A stretch of DNA of 64,000 nt from positions 137,928 through 201,927 of the forward strand of contig KN817555.1 of the NCBI GenBank assembly GCA_000827495.1. Reading direction: 5' to 3'. This DNA comes from Hypholoma sublateritium FD-334 SS-4. Lineage: Eukaryota > Basidiomycota > Agaricomycetes > Agaricales > Strophariaceae. Position 1 is the stretch's first letter, and every line of letters begins with the position of its first letter. The notes beneath the pieces were generated by a model. That model was not told where the DNA came from. It saw only the letters and a program-made list of their open reading frames with translations, and searched no databases. The position numbers and the translations under genes were made by a program. Positions 20,594 through 37,321 of the stretch are shown here, piece by piece.

Positions 20594-23500
20594 TCAACAG
20601 GGCAAGCGAATGAACCCATTCAAGTTGCTCTTCCAGTACCGCACCCACCGCCGCGCGTCCTCCGTGCCAATGCTCAGCAGGAGGCGAAGCGTCTCACTGA
20701 CGTCCTGAGCTTTGCTCGTCTCGAACGCCGGTAGTCCTCCCGCCTCCGCCTCCTCGGTAGCATCTACTCCCGTGTCCGCCGCACAGCGGAAGAAGTCGAG
20801 GAGTTTGATAGCAGGCTGCGTAGAATGAGCCACCATCCTGCGACGAGAAAGGAATCAGCTCACGATATCTACCAGCGTCTCCGACGTCGCGTCAGCCGCT
20901 GCTTCCTCAAGACGCGTCACCCACGTTCGAAAGGGGACGAGGGGGGTAGCTTCTGAACCTCCAGGCCCTCTGCGAGTACGGGGTTGTTGACGTCCGCAAA
21001 CGTGGCGTTCCATGCGACGGGACGCGGGCGCCCGACGTTCAGCACCACGGGCGGTCCGCGCGCTCAGGCGGCGTCTAGCAACGTCTGCACTGCGGCGTCC
21101 ATCGGCAACCAGGAGGCGACCTTCGTCCGCGGGACAGAGGAAGGCGCAGATCAGCTCTGGCGACGCGGAGGAAATGGTTCGGTCGGACTCACCCCTGCGG
21201 CTGACGGGCGCGCATTCAGTGCGATGCTCGACTTCACGAGGTCGCCTGCAGCCCGCTCTGCGCAAGAATCTGCACAAGGCACCGGTGTTAGCTTGCATGC
21301 CTAATAGGCCGCCGAACGCAGCAGCCAAATACTCTTTCCACAGATTTACTCTCGCCGTACCCCGTCCCAACGACGTGCCGAGCGTCCTCAAGGACTGCAT
21401 CTGGACGCGCGCCGCGCGACATGTCCCAGGAGAACGCAGACGAGATAGACGACGAGAACAGGAACCTGAGCGCATGTGCGTGATCCGCTGCCCGCGCGAG
21501 GTCCATGAGGTTGCGCGTCCCCCGGACGTTCCCCTCGAAGAATGCCAGCGCAAAATTGAAGTCGACGCGCCAGGCGTTGTGAATGACGGACGTCACCGTA
21601 TGGCGCACCTAACTCGCGGGAGTAAAAAATATGATTGGCAACGGCGACGCAATGCATGTATGCGTGACAAGACGCACCTCGTCGCACGCCCCGTCCTGTA
21701 CCCCAAGCTTTTCCAGCGCCGCGTTGCCATCCAGGAACACGAGGCGGACGGTCTCTAGCATCGACACGTCGAGGCCCCTGTCTGCGAACCTCTCCTTCTG
21801 CCTCTTATCTCCTCACCCGCGTGTCTTTCAACAACGGTTCAAAGATCTGCGTGCCGAGGCTGCCCGTCGAGCCCGTAAGCAGCACCACGGTCTCGTCGCT
21901 GCTTGGCTCAGGAATCATGCCCGTCGTCAGGGGGACGGACAACCCCGGGCTGTATTTTGTTATCATAGCCTCAACCGCGTTGGTTTTGGTATTTTTCCAG
22001 GAGGCCGAGGTCTGTGCGTAGGTTACGACACCAGCGAGGAAGACGGCGAGCTTGGAGATCGAAGGCTTATCGTAAACAACGGCCTGGGTGAAGCGCATCG
22101 CTCTAATTGCGTTTTTGGACTGCAGGGCATCGATGATGCGACGCAGAAGAATTGTGGCGCTGAGACTATTTTCGAGGACGTCAGAGAGGTCATGAACGTG
22201 ATTATACGTGATTACCTGACCATTCCTTGGTCGAAGAGGTCGTCTGACGTATCGAACACGCGCCCCGACTATATATCCGCGACCTGTGCACTCAACCACG
22301 TCGTCACATCATTAACACCCTACGAGCGTGGCTGCACAGACACCTCCACTTTTGCAGGATCTTCGACATCTGCATATCTATGAGGAATCGTCAGCACACA
22401 TGCGCCACCCAATCCCTGTGGCGTAAAGAGCAGAAAAAGATACAACCTATCGATTTCCCTCGCGTACGCTGTCAGCGCCGTCTTGCGCATCACCGTGCCC
22501 TTCCCCGCACGCGGCAGCGGCTTTCCACGCGCCGCGATGAGGATCGTCTCCTTGAAAATTCGGCTGAACGCCGGCGCGGCAGCGTCCGCCTCTGCGACCG
22601 CGGACAAGAGTGCGTCGCGCGCGGTGGCGAACGCAGCGGGGTCTGCGGTGTCGACCGCGTGCGCAGGCTTCAGCTCAACAAGCACGCCTGCGCGGTCGCG
22701 ACCATGATACTGTAAGAAAGCGTCAGCGTGGCGCCGTGTAGGGTGGGTCACGACGCAGTGCGGGTGGCTCAGCAGGATGTTCTCCATAGGCGCAGGCACC
22801 GTCTTCTCGCCGGACGTGTGCACTATGACGTCGTCCTTGCGCCCGACGCTGCGGGCCGTTGGAATTGCCAGGTTCAGTATCGAGGGTGTGAGGGTCTGGG
22901 GACGCAGGTACGCTCATCTTCCAGAAGTACGGCTTTGTAGGGTGCTGGATCCACAAGTCGGCCATCACGCCGTCTCCCTGGGAAGACCAGTGGACAGAGA
23001 CGTCTTAGGAAAACCGAATCCATTCCCAGTCTTGCTGGTCTTCATTCCTTCTGAAGAACCTCGAGACCGCACCGAACTCTGTCGCGCCATACACCGGCGT
23101 TATATAAACGCCTACGTCCGCCATAAAGTTTCCCAGTTTCGTGGGCACCGCACCCCCAGAATACGCCTACTTATTATTCATTATAACGTTACATCAAGAA
23201 TTTTGCGAAGTCTCGACATCGAATAACGAACGACGAATTCTATACTGGCCAGCAGCGCAACCACCTTCGGATCCTGTGCCCAAATTTGGAGCAAAGCAGG
23301 GATGGCCATCATGCAGTTGGACTGTGAACGTTTCAGGTGCTCGAGGATGCTGTCCGGGCTCGGTAGCATTTGGCGTCGAGGTGCGTGTCGGAGCGATCGG
23401 CGGGTACAGTGCGACCAGCGTCATCGCGTACAGGCTGACTAGAAGCTGCACGATGATACCAAGGGTATGAAATGCGGGCAGCGCGTGCCCGGCTATTATC

Positions 23501-23661
23501 AGAGGAATCTTGTAGGAGATGTTGGCGACCGGTGCTGTGTACGGAGTGGGGTGAGCTGTGATATAATCATGACTTTGAGACAAGGAAAATGACACGTACG
23601 CAAACTTGCCCAGTGTACCATCGACCTGAATATGTAGGTACATGAGTACTCTATCCAGACC
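20594..23661 (-). pseudogene. adenylate-forming reductase (NRPS-like A-T-R), truncated and decayed
   Basis: Pieces of all three domains are recognisable in order on the minus strand. Adenylation: GHALPAFHTLGI, CMMAIPALLQIWAQDPK, VYGATEFGAVSRF, RKDDVIVHTSGEKTVPAPME, GKGTVMRKTAL. Carrier: DLFDQGMVSLSATIL, where the usual GMDSL has Asp changed to Val. Reductase: VVLLTGSTGSLGTQI, VIHNAWRVDFNFALA, FSSSISSAF, GYGESKSVERVF, and the C-terminal block LLDFFRCAADTG...EDARRWVRYWKS. Damage includes in-frame TAA at 23005-23007, TAG at 22320-22322, a frameshift near 22260, a deletion after the Rossmann motif near 21830, and loss of the first ~170 residues including a clean SSGSTG core. Intact relatives reduce carboxylic acids or amino acids to aldehydes. 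Confidence 0.88.
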
Positions 23662-23904
23662 CGGTCTTGCGGCGGCGGGTATTCAGTAAACGCATCTTCC
23701 ACTTTCTCTTGTCCTAGCCTCGAAAATATCTAGGGCAACAGCGGAACTTCGTCGAAGGTGAGTATATGAAGGACTAGTAGACGCGAGTTCCCTGTATATA
23801 AAAACCATTCGAATGAATAAAATCACTCAAAGTATATTCAATAAATAAATAGAGTTGGTGGTCAATGCCGTGATTTCGTCTGCCACACGCTGAGAAATAG
23901 CTAC

Positions 23905-23955
23905 AAAAAAAAAAAGAAGAAAAAAAAGAAGAGAAAAAAAAAAGGAAAGAAAAAG
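23905..23955. repeat. 51-nt purine-only tract
   Basis: An uninterrupted run of A and G residues lies in the gap between the reductase pseudogene and ARO1. The rest of 23662-24159 holds no gene. Confidence 0.85.
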
Positions 23956-24159
23956 TCCTACAGCTGGGATTCCGAGGAAGGTAAGCGACTCTCGAGTTTA
24001 GTGAATTCGACCAGCTCACAATTTCATGGGCCAACAATAAATCGATTTCTCATAGCAGGGCGTCATGTGCGGATTTACAGACTATAGTACACTACCCTTC
24101 TCTGTTCAACATTTCCTTAAGCGGCATCGATTCATATTTTCATCCACAAACCCTCGCGA

Positions 24160-29224
<5,065 letters not shown>

Positions 29225-29522
29225 GGTGGGCGATGACGGACCAGGGCACAGAGCGGGATGATGATGTGCTTGCAATCTGCGGCAGGATTTTTTAAATAGG
29301 TGGACACTCGGTATAGGGCGGCCCGATCATTCCACCCGGCCGAAATGAAATTGTCCGACTCCGATCGACTTGAGTCGACTTCACATAATTTGTAAATCGC
29401 GGCCTCCACAACACGTTGATACGCCTAGATGCGCATAAATGAAAGCATACATACAAGCAAGATATTCTACAGCAAGCAAGAAATCGAACTGGTATAGAGT
29501 ATAGGTTGAAGCATCCACAAAT

Positions 29523-30745
29523 CTAGGTCTCTTCTGCCTTGATGGTTTCCGTGTGTCCTTCGAGGTCTCTAATTGTCACTGATCCATCCTAAAGCCACGC
29601 GTAAAGATCGGTGCGGCGGTAGAATCCGTATATGGGGCTGCTCACAGGATTTCCAAAGTATGCCGCCTTTGCCATCTTACAGAAGAGACCAACCTCTACT
29701 ACCCCGGTTAACATTTTAATCTGAGCCATGATCTAAAGGGCATTTATCACCGACTGGAATGTTGTAATTGACAGGGACACCCACCACATAGGGATCCAGC
29801 ATATATTCACGACTGAATGGCGCGTCGATAATGAAGTTTCCGTTGTCGGAGACAACAGGACCAGCTAGCGATGCACATGTCAATAAATGTGTGTCTGAGA
29901 CGAGAAATTATATACCTTTCTTGATAGCCATTCTGAGCGTGGCCTTTGGTGATCCTAGAATATGGTGCAAATTTTGGAGGACCTTGGCGTATGCGAATGG
30001 AACGACTTCAATCGGCACTCCCGGCGCAAACTTCGAAGAAAAAGGTTAACCTGGATTCCATAGGATTGAGCGACACCCTGAACGCACGTTTGTACCTAGA
30101 TATTCGACATTTTTGCGGTGATCTGCGACTAGGATGAAGCTGGCAATTCATTCAGCAGATTTAGACTGAGCATGAGTGGAGATACATACGTTTTGGCAGC
30201 TTCGGCAAGTACCTTTTCCCGCAGATGACAAGCACCTCCTCCTTTCACGCAATTGAGTGCATGATCTACTCTGGATACGCATTCCGTAAGCGATCAGTGA
30301 ATCAGGATTAGATTAGACCTTACTCGTCGGCACCATCCAGAGTAACGTCGATTGTGGGGTATTGGTCGACGTCTCCAAGGGTCAAACCGGCTTCGACGAT
30401 GAGCTGTTTCGATTGGAAACCTAAGCGAAAGAGTTGAGGGGGCATCGAATAACCAGTGATTGCGACGTACCAGTCGGAATGAAGACGCGCCCCTTGTTAA
30501 CCTCTTCTCCTTGCTGTACAATCCGATCCACAACATAGGGAACGGTGGAGCCTTACAGCGAAGGTCAGAAGCGGAAGCGCCCCGATCGTAAATTATCCTA
30601 CCAGACCCAATGCCAATTACCTGCAGACCAATTAGCCCTGTCGTTATCTTATCGCAGGGAAAGCACTCACTCGGTCTTCTGGTTTGACATGGTTATCAAC
30701 TGCCTTGTACGCCGCGAACTTCTTTGACTGCTCTATGGGATCCAT
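29523..30745 (-). CDS. RKI1: ribose-5-phosphate isomerase (RpiA type)
   Basis: Ten exons: 30671-30745, 30602-30620, 30471-30551, 30324-30420, 30190-30270, 30088-30139, 29916-30030, 29785-29864, 29646-29732, 29523-29588. They give 250 residues. Key motifs are intact: [15 protein letters not shown] phosphate loop, [18 protein letters not shown] with the catalytic Lys region, [26 protein letters not shown] and [13 protein letters not shown]. It interconverts ribose-5-phosphate and ribulose-5-phosphate in the pentose phosphate pathway. The exon carrying the first glycine motif is only 19 nt. One acceptor (30031) follows AAG rather than a pyrimidine-AG, and the exon 8 donor could be three bases earlier without changing frame. 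It lies 298 bp upstream of ARO1 on the same strand. Confidence 0.95.
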
Positions 30746-31342
30746 TGGTTTGGGAAGGACTGGAGGGTTGGCCAGTGAGAAAAGGAACAGCTATAATAGA
30801 TTGTCCCACATACTTTGATTGATACGAGCGACTACGCTCTCCGGTAACCCCAGTCCCACCGGTTTGATCTCTGGAATGACTGGCGTCGCTCTGAGTCCGA
30901 GGCCACAGGAGGCGATGCGAAAATCGGACCGTCGGGTAAAAAGGCACGGAGAAAAGAAAACAAGGAGATAAGCACATGGGGTCGTAACACAGGCAAGCAG
31001 CAAGTCCACTCACGGAATATCATCGTGCATTTGCGACGGAAGAGGCATTTCGGAGTGACGCGATGAAAATTGGCGCAAGCGAGCAGTCTGGAGCCAGGAG
31101 CTAAATGTTCGCAGCATATATACGCACGTATGATTTGCTGGGCCGGTCCACTCCTCTTCCGGCTACTGGTTTCTCCTAATCTTGGGATTCATCATCAGGC
31201 CTGGGTGATCTGGGCCGGTAGGTGGCAATACCTTTTTTCTGGCTGATATTGTTGAGAGCGAAAAGCGTGAGACACGTGCGACCACTTCCAAGCTTGTTCC
31301 CGAACACCTCGACAACGGCAAGTCGATCGACGCTGCTGGCCG
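30746..31342. other. divergent intergenic region between RKI1 and TFB5
   Basis: Holds the promoters of both genes; no coding signal was recognised. Short minus-strand frames end in the RKI1 leader. Confidence 0.6.
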
Positions 31343-31691
31343 ATGAGAGCCATTAAAGGTGCGTATGCTGTATCTAACCCTTTATGATACACTGCTGGAC
31401 CGTCTTTAGGTGTTCTTCTCACTTGGTGAGTACAATTGCGTACCACCGAATGCACCACGGTTTTCACAGCCTCACAAAGCGATCCGGCGGTGAAGCAAAT
31501 CCTTTTAATGATGAATGAAAAGGACAGCTTCATAATCGAGGACTTGGACGATCACCACCTCGTCATAAAGGCGGAACACGAGTATCGAGTACGCAAGGAA
31601 TTGGAAACAGAGGTGTGTCCCTCCAGTTTAATGTCGTGCTGTTTTGACATTTCCCTAGTTGGAGAAGAATACATACAGTTTGGAACCGTAA
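31343..31691 (+). CDS. TFB5: TFIIH subunit TFB5/TTDA
   Basis: Four exons (31343-31358, 31410-31425, 31480-31612, 31659-31691) give 65 residues. The sequence begins MRAIKGVLLTCDPAVKQILL and continues MMNEKDSFIIEDLDDHHLVI, KAEHEYRVRKELETELEKNT. This is the near-complete pattern of the smallest TFIIH subunit, which stabilises the XPB/XPD-containing repair and transcription complex through binding to Tfb2. The first two exons are only 16 nt each. The third uses a CACAAAG acceptor that is required for the invariant Cys-Asp-Pro. Length is slightly below the usual ~70. Confident. Confidence 0.95.
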
Positions 31692-32038
31692 ATTTACTAG
31701 TACCAGGGTCCCGCTGGCATATTATAGGTATTCTGTGGTAAAGTATTCATTGGATGCAGAAATCGTTCTGCGGTAAACAAGCTCCCTCCCGCGACCTATC
31801 ATTTCCCTCAATATCACTGGCCTCCTTTCGCGTGCCAGTTGCATCCTTGGAAAACGCGCGCATCCGCAGATGGACATCTTCATCTTCTGTTCTTCCCCTT
31901 GGCCTAACCTCCTCGGCCGGCCCTCCGATTTGTGAAGGTCTCTGGCACTAAATCTTCGCGTGCATCCTGTTTGACGCCAGCCCTCGGCTGATCATCGAAC
32001 TCCAACGAAACCATGAATGCCATCGTTCGTCCAGGTCA
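31692..32038. other. convergent gap between TFB5 and the DUF6534 gene
   Basis: No coding signal seen. Confidence 0.6.
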
Positions 32039-33687
32039 TCACACCATCGAAGTCAGCGAGACATGCTTTGCAGGGATTGGGTCCATCTCCATATCATCAT
32101 CGTGGTGCGTTACCCTCTCCACCGTATAGCTGTAGGAGAACGACGTGTCGCTCCGTATCACTACTGATTTCGGTTCCATGTCCTACAACGGAGGGTCTCG
32201 TCAGTCTACACCATTCTCGGTGCAGATAATATGCTCACCTCCGGAAATGCATCACGGTCCGTAGCCGAGTCGACCCCTACCCCTCCCCTCGGACCTGGCC
32301 CATTTTGAATCTGAATCTCCGTCCTTGGTACTACGAATGTGTCATTATGGTGGCTCCCTTTGAGGGCTTCTCGCATCTTTTTGCGCGCGTTCAGTCTGCA
32401 TAAATGATCGATCCTAGATGTGAGTAACTCATCAGTCAGAAATAGTAACAGTACTGACGTCGCCAAAAGAGAGTTCGTGTACAACCGCCCAAGTGACAAA
32501 TGCATGGCCTGAAAGTACCATCAATACCCAGCGCGCTCCGTAGCGAGCACAACGGAGATAAAGTGCTTACAATGTAATACAGCTTTGTAGGCGCCGCGAA
32601 CAGCTATCCGATGCCACATGAATCAGCGCTGAGCGGAAAAAGTGACAAGGTACGCACTGCAATCACCGCGCCGACGCGCAGCGCACTGGTCGCCAAGCCC
32701 GTGGCGACCGCGTACTGCAGCACCTGTCCAATTACCGACCGGGTCCTGCAAGCAGAATATATCAATACCCTTCGCCGGCAGTAAGGACACCCGCGCACTC
32801 ACGCTTGGAACCCGCTGTAATCCTTGCGCAGATAATAGCACAGTAGCCCAGCGATAAGAAAGTCAGCTGCGGGGACAAATTCACATCAGCTCTGCGGCAA
32901 CAGGCACCACCCGCTCGGGACCCAGACGTACACGCGGCGCCTGAGAGAAAGAGCGCTGTCACCTCGGATTTCTCCCTCGGGAACTCCTTCACGGGCAGCC
33001 GCGTCATGATGAGGTGGATGGGCAGGTGGATGCTCAGCGCGAACGACGCGAGACATACGGCGAGCACCAGCCCCACTACCGCGGTTTTTCTATCGCTGAA
33101 GATCCAGATCCTAGATATATCGAATGTGAGCCCCATTCCCACCGCATGTTTCTGCGTTGAAAGGCGCGGCGCACCTTTGGAGGAAGAATATCTGGCAGAC
33201 GAAGCACGAGAGCCCGATCAGGAAGATGTGGATGACTAACTCCCACGTCGCGACGTTGAGCGCAGGCGCGAAGCCCCAGTTCGTGACCAGGTAATGGTAA
33301 ACCGACTGGATTATTACGACGAGATGTACCGTGTCGAGGAGCCTGTCCATTCTATGAGTTGAGGAACGATACATATCCCACCACGACCACCTCACCAGAT
33401 TGCAAGCACCTGTTAAGAGATGTAAGCTTAAGCCATACATGATTGTTTGCCCCCCTGACTGACGAGTGACTTAAGCCTCAAAGGATCTTTGGGGAAGTTC
33501 TCATAGTAGTTCCACGCCTGCACCGTTAACAGGCCCTGGAAGAAGGTGGCGAATATCGCTGATTTATCAACGGTTAAGCGAAATGGCTACAATCAAGCGC
33601 GCAAAGTGGAGCCTCACCTCCGATGAGATACGCGCCGTATGTGGAGTTTAGCGCTGAGCTCGGGCCCTCTCCTAGAGCAGCACCCAT
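32039..33687 (-). CDS. DUF6534 seven-helix membrane protein A
   Basis: Eleven exons: 33618-33687, 33464-33558, 33396-33409, 33342-33175, 33110-32932, 32866-32803, 32745-32658, 32603-32571, 32508-32459, 32395-32239, 32182-32039. They give 353 residues. Landmarks: TVQAWNYYENFPKDPLRLKS, LAIWLLDTVHLVVIIQSVYH, YLVTNWG, QIFFLQRIWIFSDRK, SDFLIAGLLCYYLRKDYSGF, LATSALRVGAVIA, and the conserved end SLGRLYTNSLLATLNARKK. This arrangement is the DUF6534 family of Agaricomycetes: seven predicted helices, function unknown. The 14-nt third exon supplies VLAIW, split at Trp. The tail is long, Asp/Met-rich and polar. The gene at 40.9 kb has the same exon plan. Confidence 0.86.
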
Positions 33688-34084
33688 CGTCGGCTTCGTG
33701 GATGCGGCGTACAATACGTGAACTGGGAGGGGAGGTGCGAAAAGAACGAATGCTGCGACTTGGCCTACTAACTATAAGTATCGAAACATGTATGCCGGAG
33801 GTCAATTATAGCCTTTGGATGCATGCCGACTAGCGTTCTTCCGAGCGCAAAGATTTCAGAAAATACAATGTTGTCCAGGGGGCTCCAGGGGTTTTGGGTA
33901 ATTTTAGAAGTCGATCATTGCATAGCTTGGAGATTCGCTCCGAGGGTATCAGCGGGGTGGTTAAACTATCAACATACGTTGATTGTCAGAACTACATAGT
34001 CACTGACCCCCGCTGAGATAATTCCGCCGTTGCGGAGCAAAACCACATGCATAAGAAGAGGAAGGCTTGGTGGTTAAATATAGT

Positions 34085-34102
34085 GTGCCCGGGGCCGGGC
34101 AC
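34085..34102. repeat. perfect GC-rich inverted repeat
   Basis: The arms GTGCCCGG and CCGGGCAC are separated by GG and followed by further copies of GGGCACGGG-like sequence, inside otherwise AT-balanced DNA. Confidence 0.85.
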
Positions 34103-35792
34103 GGGAGGGCACGGGCCTGTGCGAGCGGGATCCAGGCTACATCATGGAATGATGGTTAGCAGTTTTGGAATGCTTGGAGGCGATACTACTCAAGCGACAT
34201 GGCTCGAACGTAATTAAACCAATCTGAAGACAGACAGTATATTTATTCGCGTGGATGATTGGTTATGTGGCCAATCTGCAGCGCATCAGTGTTCATAGAA
34301 CTCAGAGAAACGCTTAGCCTGGGCTCTCCAGATGCCTCGGACACTCTCATGACCTCCCTCATTTTATTTATAGGTCATTTAATCGTTTCATGGGATTCTC
34401 GGACTCTCATTGTGTATTACACCCACAGACTTTGTATAACCACATAAAATTCAAAGTCTCGACGTGTGCCACGCCCAAGTGATTGCACTTCTTGTTAGCT
34501 TCTGTGGAGTATTTTCATGACGGTCTTCTCCAGATGACAGATGCCTCCTGAGTTTCAGATTCTGTTGGCGTAGTAGCTATAATAGCTAGCGTTTCAGCCA
34601 GAAACTTCAAAAACAAAGCCAAGGCGAACAATTAAAGCTTTTTTGGACGATGAATGAAGTCCTACGGCTTTTCTTAGGATGGATGTACCCGGTAGGAGAC
34701 TAGTGTAAGTGGAAGGGAAGGTCTGGGTTACTCGTTCGAGTGGATCGGAAGGGATGTTGCTGATAACCAATGCTATTCTTCAATTTACTGGGTTTTTCTG
34801 CTCGCCTTAAGATGGAAGGCCCGTAGGAAGATGATGACGTTTTCCCAGACACTTGAGACAGACAGATGCTCCCGCGGCGCCTGCTAACACCATGTTCGGT
34901 GAGATACCGGAGGGTTGGGCCAGATCTTCTCAAACCGACGGTCAATAGTAAGTACTTCCCATGGATTTCTTGAAAAGTATTTAATAACGATTCTGGTCAT
35001 GTCCGAGAGAGCCATAGTTAGCACTTCACGCCTTTCCTCTATCCTTTGACTGCCTAGATTTTGCAAGTAGATCAAAAGCAAAAAGTCCGGAGCTATTGGT
35101 AGATTGAGTTGCGGGTAGATCTTCATACTATGGCTGTGTCATCAAAACGCCCAATTCTCCCCGTAGCTGCTGAAGAAATTGATCGACGGTATATAATTTC
35201 TCTAGCAGTGTTTGGTATTTTTATCTGAGTAACTGGTCAAACTGTGATACTGTAAGTATTCACAACCCGGCAGATCAGACATTCCGATCACTGAACTCAG
35301 GAATGTGATACTAGTAGCCACTAATTATAGATCTAAAGAGAAATAAGCAGAAGCCTCAAAGTGAATGTGCATTATTTTTCAATAGAAATGCCTCTATGCT
35401 GTGGTACCTTCACCTTGCTGAAAGCAATGGTCCCACATGTTCTGAATAACATAGATACAAACACCAGCGACACATGCACACACAAAGTCGCGAGCTGGAA
35501 TCCGACATCTCGAAAAAAAAAGTCACCGATCAAAGAAGTACAAACAGCCATGTTTAGCCACTTGCCGACCTTGTCATCCTAAACATTCCCCGCTTTGGTC
35601 CTGCTATCATAAAATTCCTTGCCTCTTTTTGAAAATTAGAAAACCCCTTTGCACCGCTTTTCTGCAACCATTTCGGTGTTTGTCAACTTGCCGCCCCAGG
35701 CTCGCACTTGACTAGCTTGACTGTCACAATTCCTCGGTCAGGGGAGTCTGTCATTTTTAACCATTCATTGTTGCTGTTTTTCTGGTGCGCAT

Positions 35793-35818
35793 CCTGGACG
35801 TACGTCAGTACGTCCAGG
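35793..35818. repeat. perfect 11-bp inverted repeat, 4-bp spacer
   Basis: CCTGGACGTAC, then GTCA, then GTACGTCCAGG. It is about 360 bp upstream of the HMG-box gene; a hairpin or dimeric factor site is possible. Confidence 0.9.
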
Positions 35819-36175
35819 TTGCGCCAGCCTAAGTACTACGTCGATGATGTGAACACTTTCTCTACAAATAATACGATGTCAATAAGTTGACTCTTACTGT
35901 ATCTTGAATTTCAGCAAGGTGCTGAGGCGACCGCAGGTCGACCCTTAATCACAATTACGGTTCGTCAATAGACGCGTGCATCGGTATATCAAATCGGTAT
36001 GGTCATTATCAGCAAATAGACGCCGGCGGTGGTTGGGCTTGTTGCTGTTTATTTGTCGGCTACACCAAACACCAACCGTTGCGCGGGGCGTTCGCGAACC
36101 AACATACTCTGTCGACCCCCTGGCTCCGTACCTACGCGTTTCCGCCTCGCCATTGCACCTCATTGCACATATACA

Positions 36176-37116
36176 ATGGGCTTCTCCATCATGAAACCTA
36201 TCCTGGGTCGCGCTCCATTGCTCCGCACACGTGCATTCCAGTTTGGCCCCTCCCACTCCGTATTGCTGACGCGCTCCCTGCTCACGAGCCCCGTGCTCGC
36301 CAAAGAGAAGGCAACCAATGACGGCAAGAAACCACCTAAACCGCGTAAAACAAAGGCGAAGTCAAAGCCTAGGGCGAAGAAGGAACCTAAATCTAAGCCC
36401 AAGCCCAAACCCAAGCCAGTCATGAGTAAGTACAGTCCCGCACCTCACGGCAACTTCGAGCTTACGCGCCATGTTTTGGGACTTTCCAGTCTTCAAGAAG
36501 CACTTGAAAGGGGAGATTAAAATGCCGCTCTCGAGCTGGATGAATTTTGTTGCGGAGTACACGGCCAAGAACAAGGAGCCCATCAGATCCGCGTCGCTAT
36601 ATACCCAAGAGGCGAGTGCTCAATGGAGAGCCATGTCCCCCGAGGACAAAGAGGTTCGTCTACATCTGAGTTGCGTCTAGAGCTGCTTGTGGCTAAGGGA
36701 TATACAGAAATACAAACCTTCCCCTGAAGAGAAAGCAAAGGTGTCCGAGGCTAAAAAGGCATATCGTGCTACACTTGAATACAAGCGAGCTGCTAGGAAG
36801 TTCAAAGTTAAGCGCGCGCGCAAGATCAATCCCTTTGCAAGGTGCGCTACTCTCTTATCCATTGTCAATACTCACATACGAATCCCAATCTCCATAGATT
36901 CGTCAAAGAATATTACGACCGTAATTCTACCCTCACTTTCCTAGAACAAGGACACGAACTTGGTGCAAAGTGGCGTGCGCTAAGCGAATCTGAGAAAGAC
37001 GTCCGTGCTCTTTCTTCCATCCTAAACATCTGACCAACATGCTAACCTTATCTTATCAGTTTTGGAGGCAGAAGACAACAGAAGAGAACACACTGAAGGA
37101 CACGCCGACAGCATAG
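36176..37116 (+). CDS. mitochondrial-type HMG-box DNA-binding protein (Abf2/TFAM-like)
   Basis: Five exons (36176-36425, 36490-36653, 36708-36841, 36898-37000, 37060-37116) give 235 residues. The N-terminus is rich in Arg, Ser and Leu with few acids, as in a mitochondrial presequence (MKPILGRAPLLRTRAFQFG). Next is a highly basic Lys/Pro linker with KPKPKPKPK. Then come two HMG-like modules: IKMPLSSWMNFVAEYTAKNK with SAQWRAMSPEDKEKYKP, and INPFARFVKEYYDRN with LGAKWRALSESEKDFW. Proteins with this plan bend and package mitochondrial DNA. The first module is more divergent. The exact role, packaging or transcription factor, cannot be told from sequence. Confidence 0.8.
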
Positions 37117-37321
37117 TCAGATTGCATCGTAGATGTATTCAGCCGAAGAAAGTCTATGCCAGCTATATATTGAGCCAATTCAATGTCCTTCAGAATTCTT
37201 TTATGTCTCCGACCTAATGGGTACAGCAATAATAATTCGTCTTGGTAGAATATCTCTTCACAACCCATTATTCCATTGTGAAAGAAATCGCTGGTCCCAC
37301 ATGTTTTCGCTTATGAGAAGT

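Larger units (their letters stand above)
33688..36175. other. 2.5-kb gene-poor stretch with two perfect inverted repeats
   Basis: No assignable gene. A minus-strand run at 34700-35126 reads MKIYPQLNLPIAPDFLLLIY followed by LQNLGSQRIEERREVLTMAL; it is protein-like but unrecognised and breaks after ~80 codons. The inverted repeats are listed separately. Confidence 0.5.

Noticed and set aside
21012..22383. 248- and 250-codon plus-strand frames
   Set aside because: They are GC-rich shadows opposite the reductase pseudogene and have no domain character.
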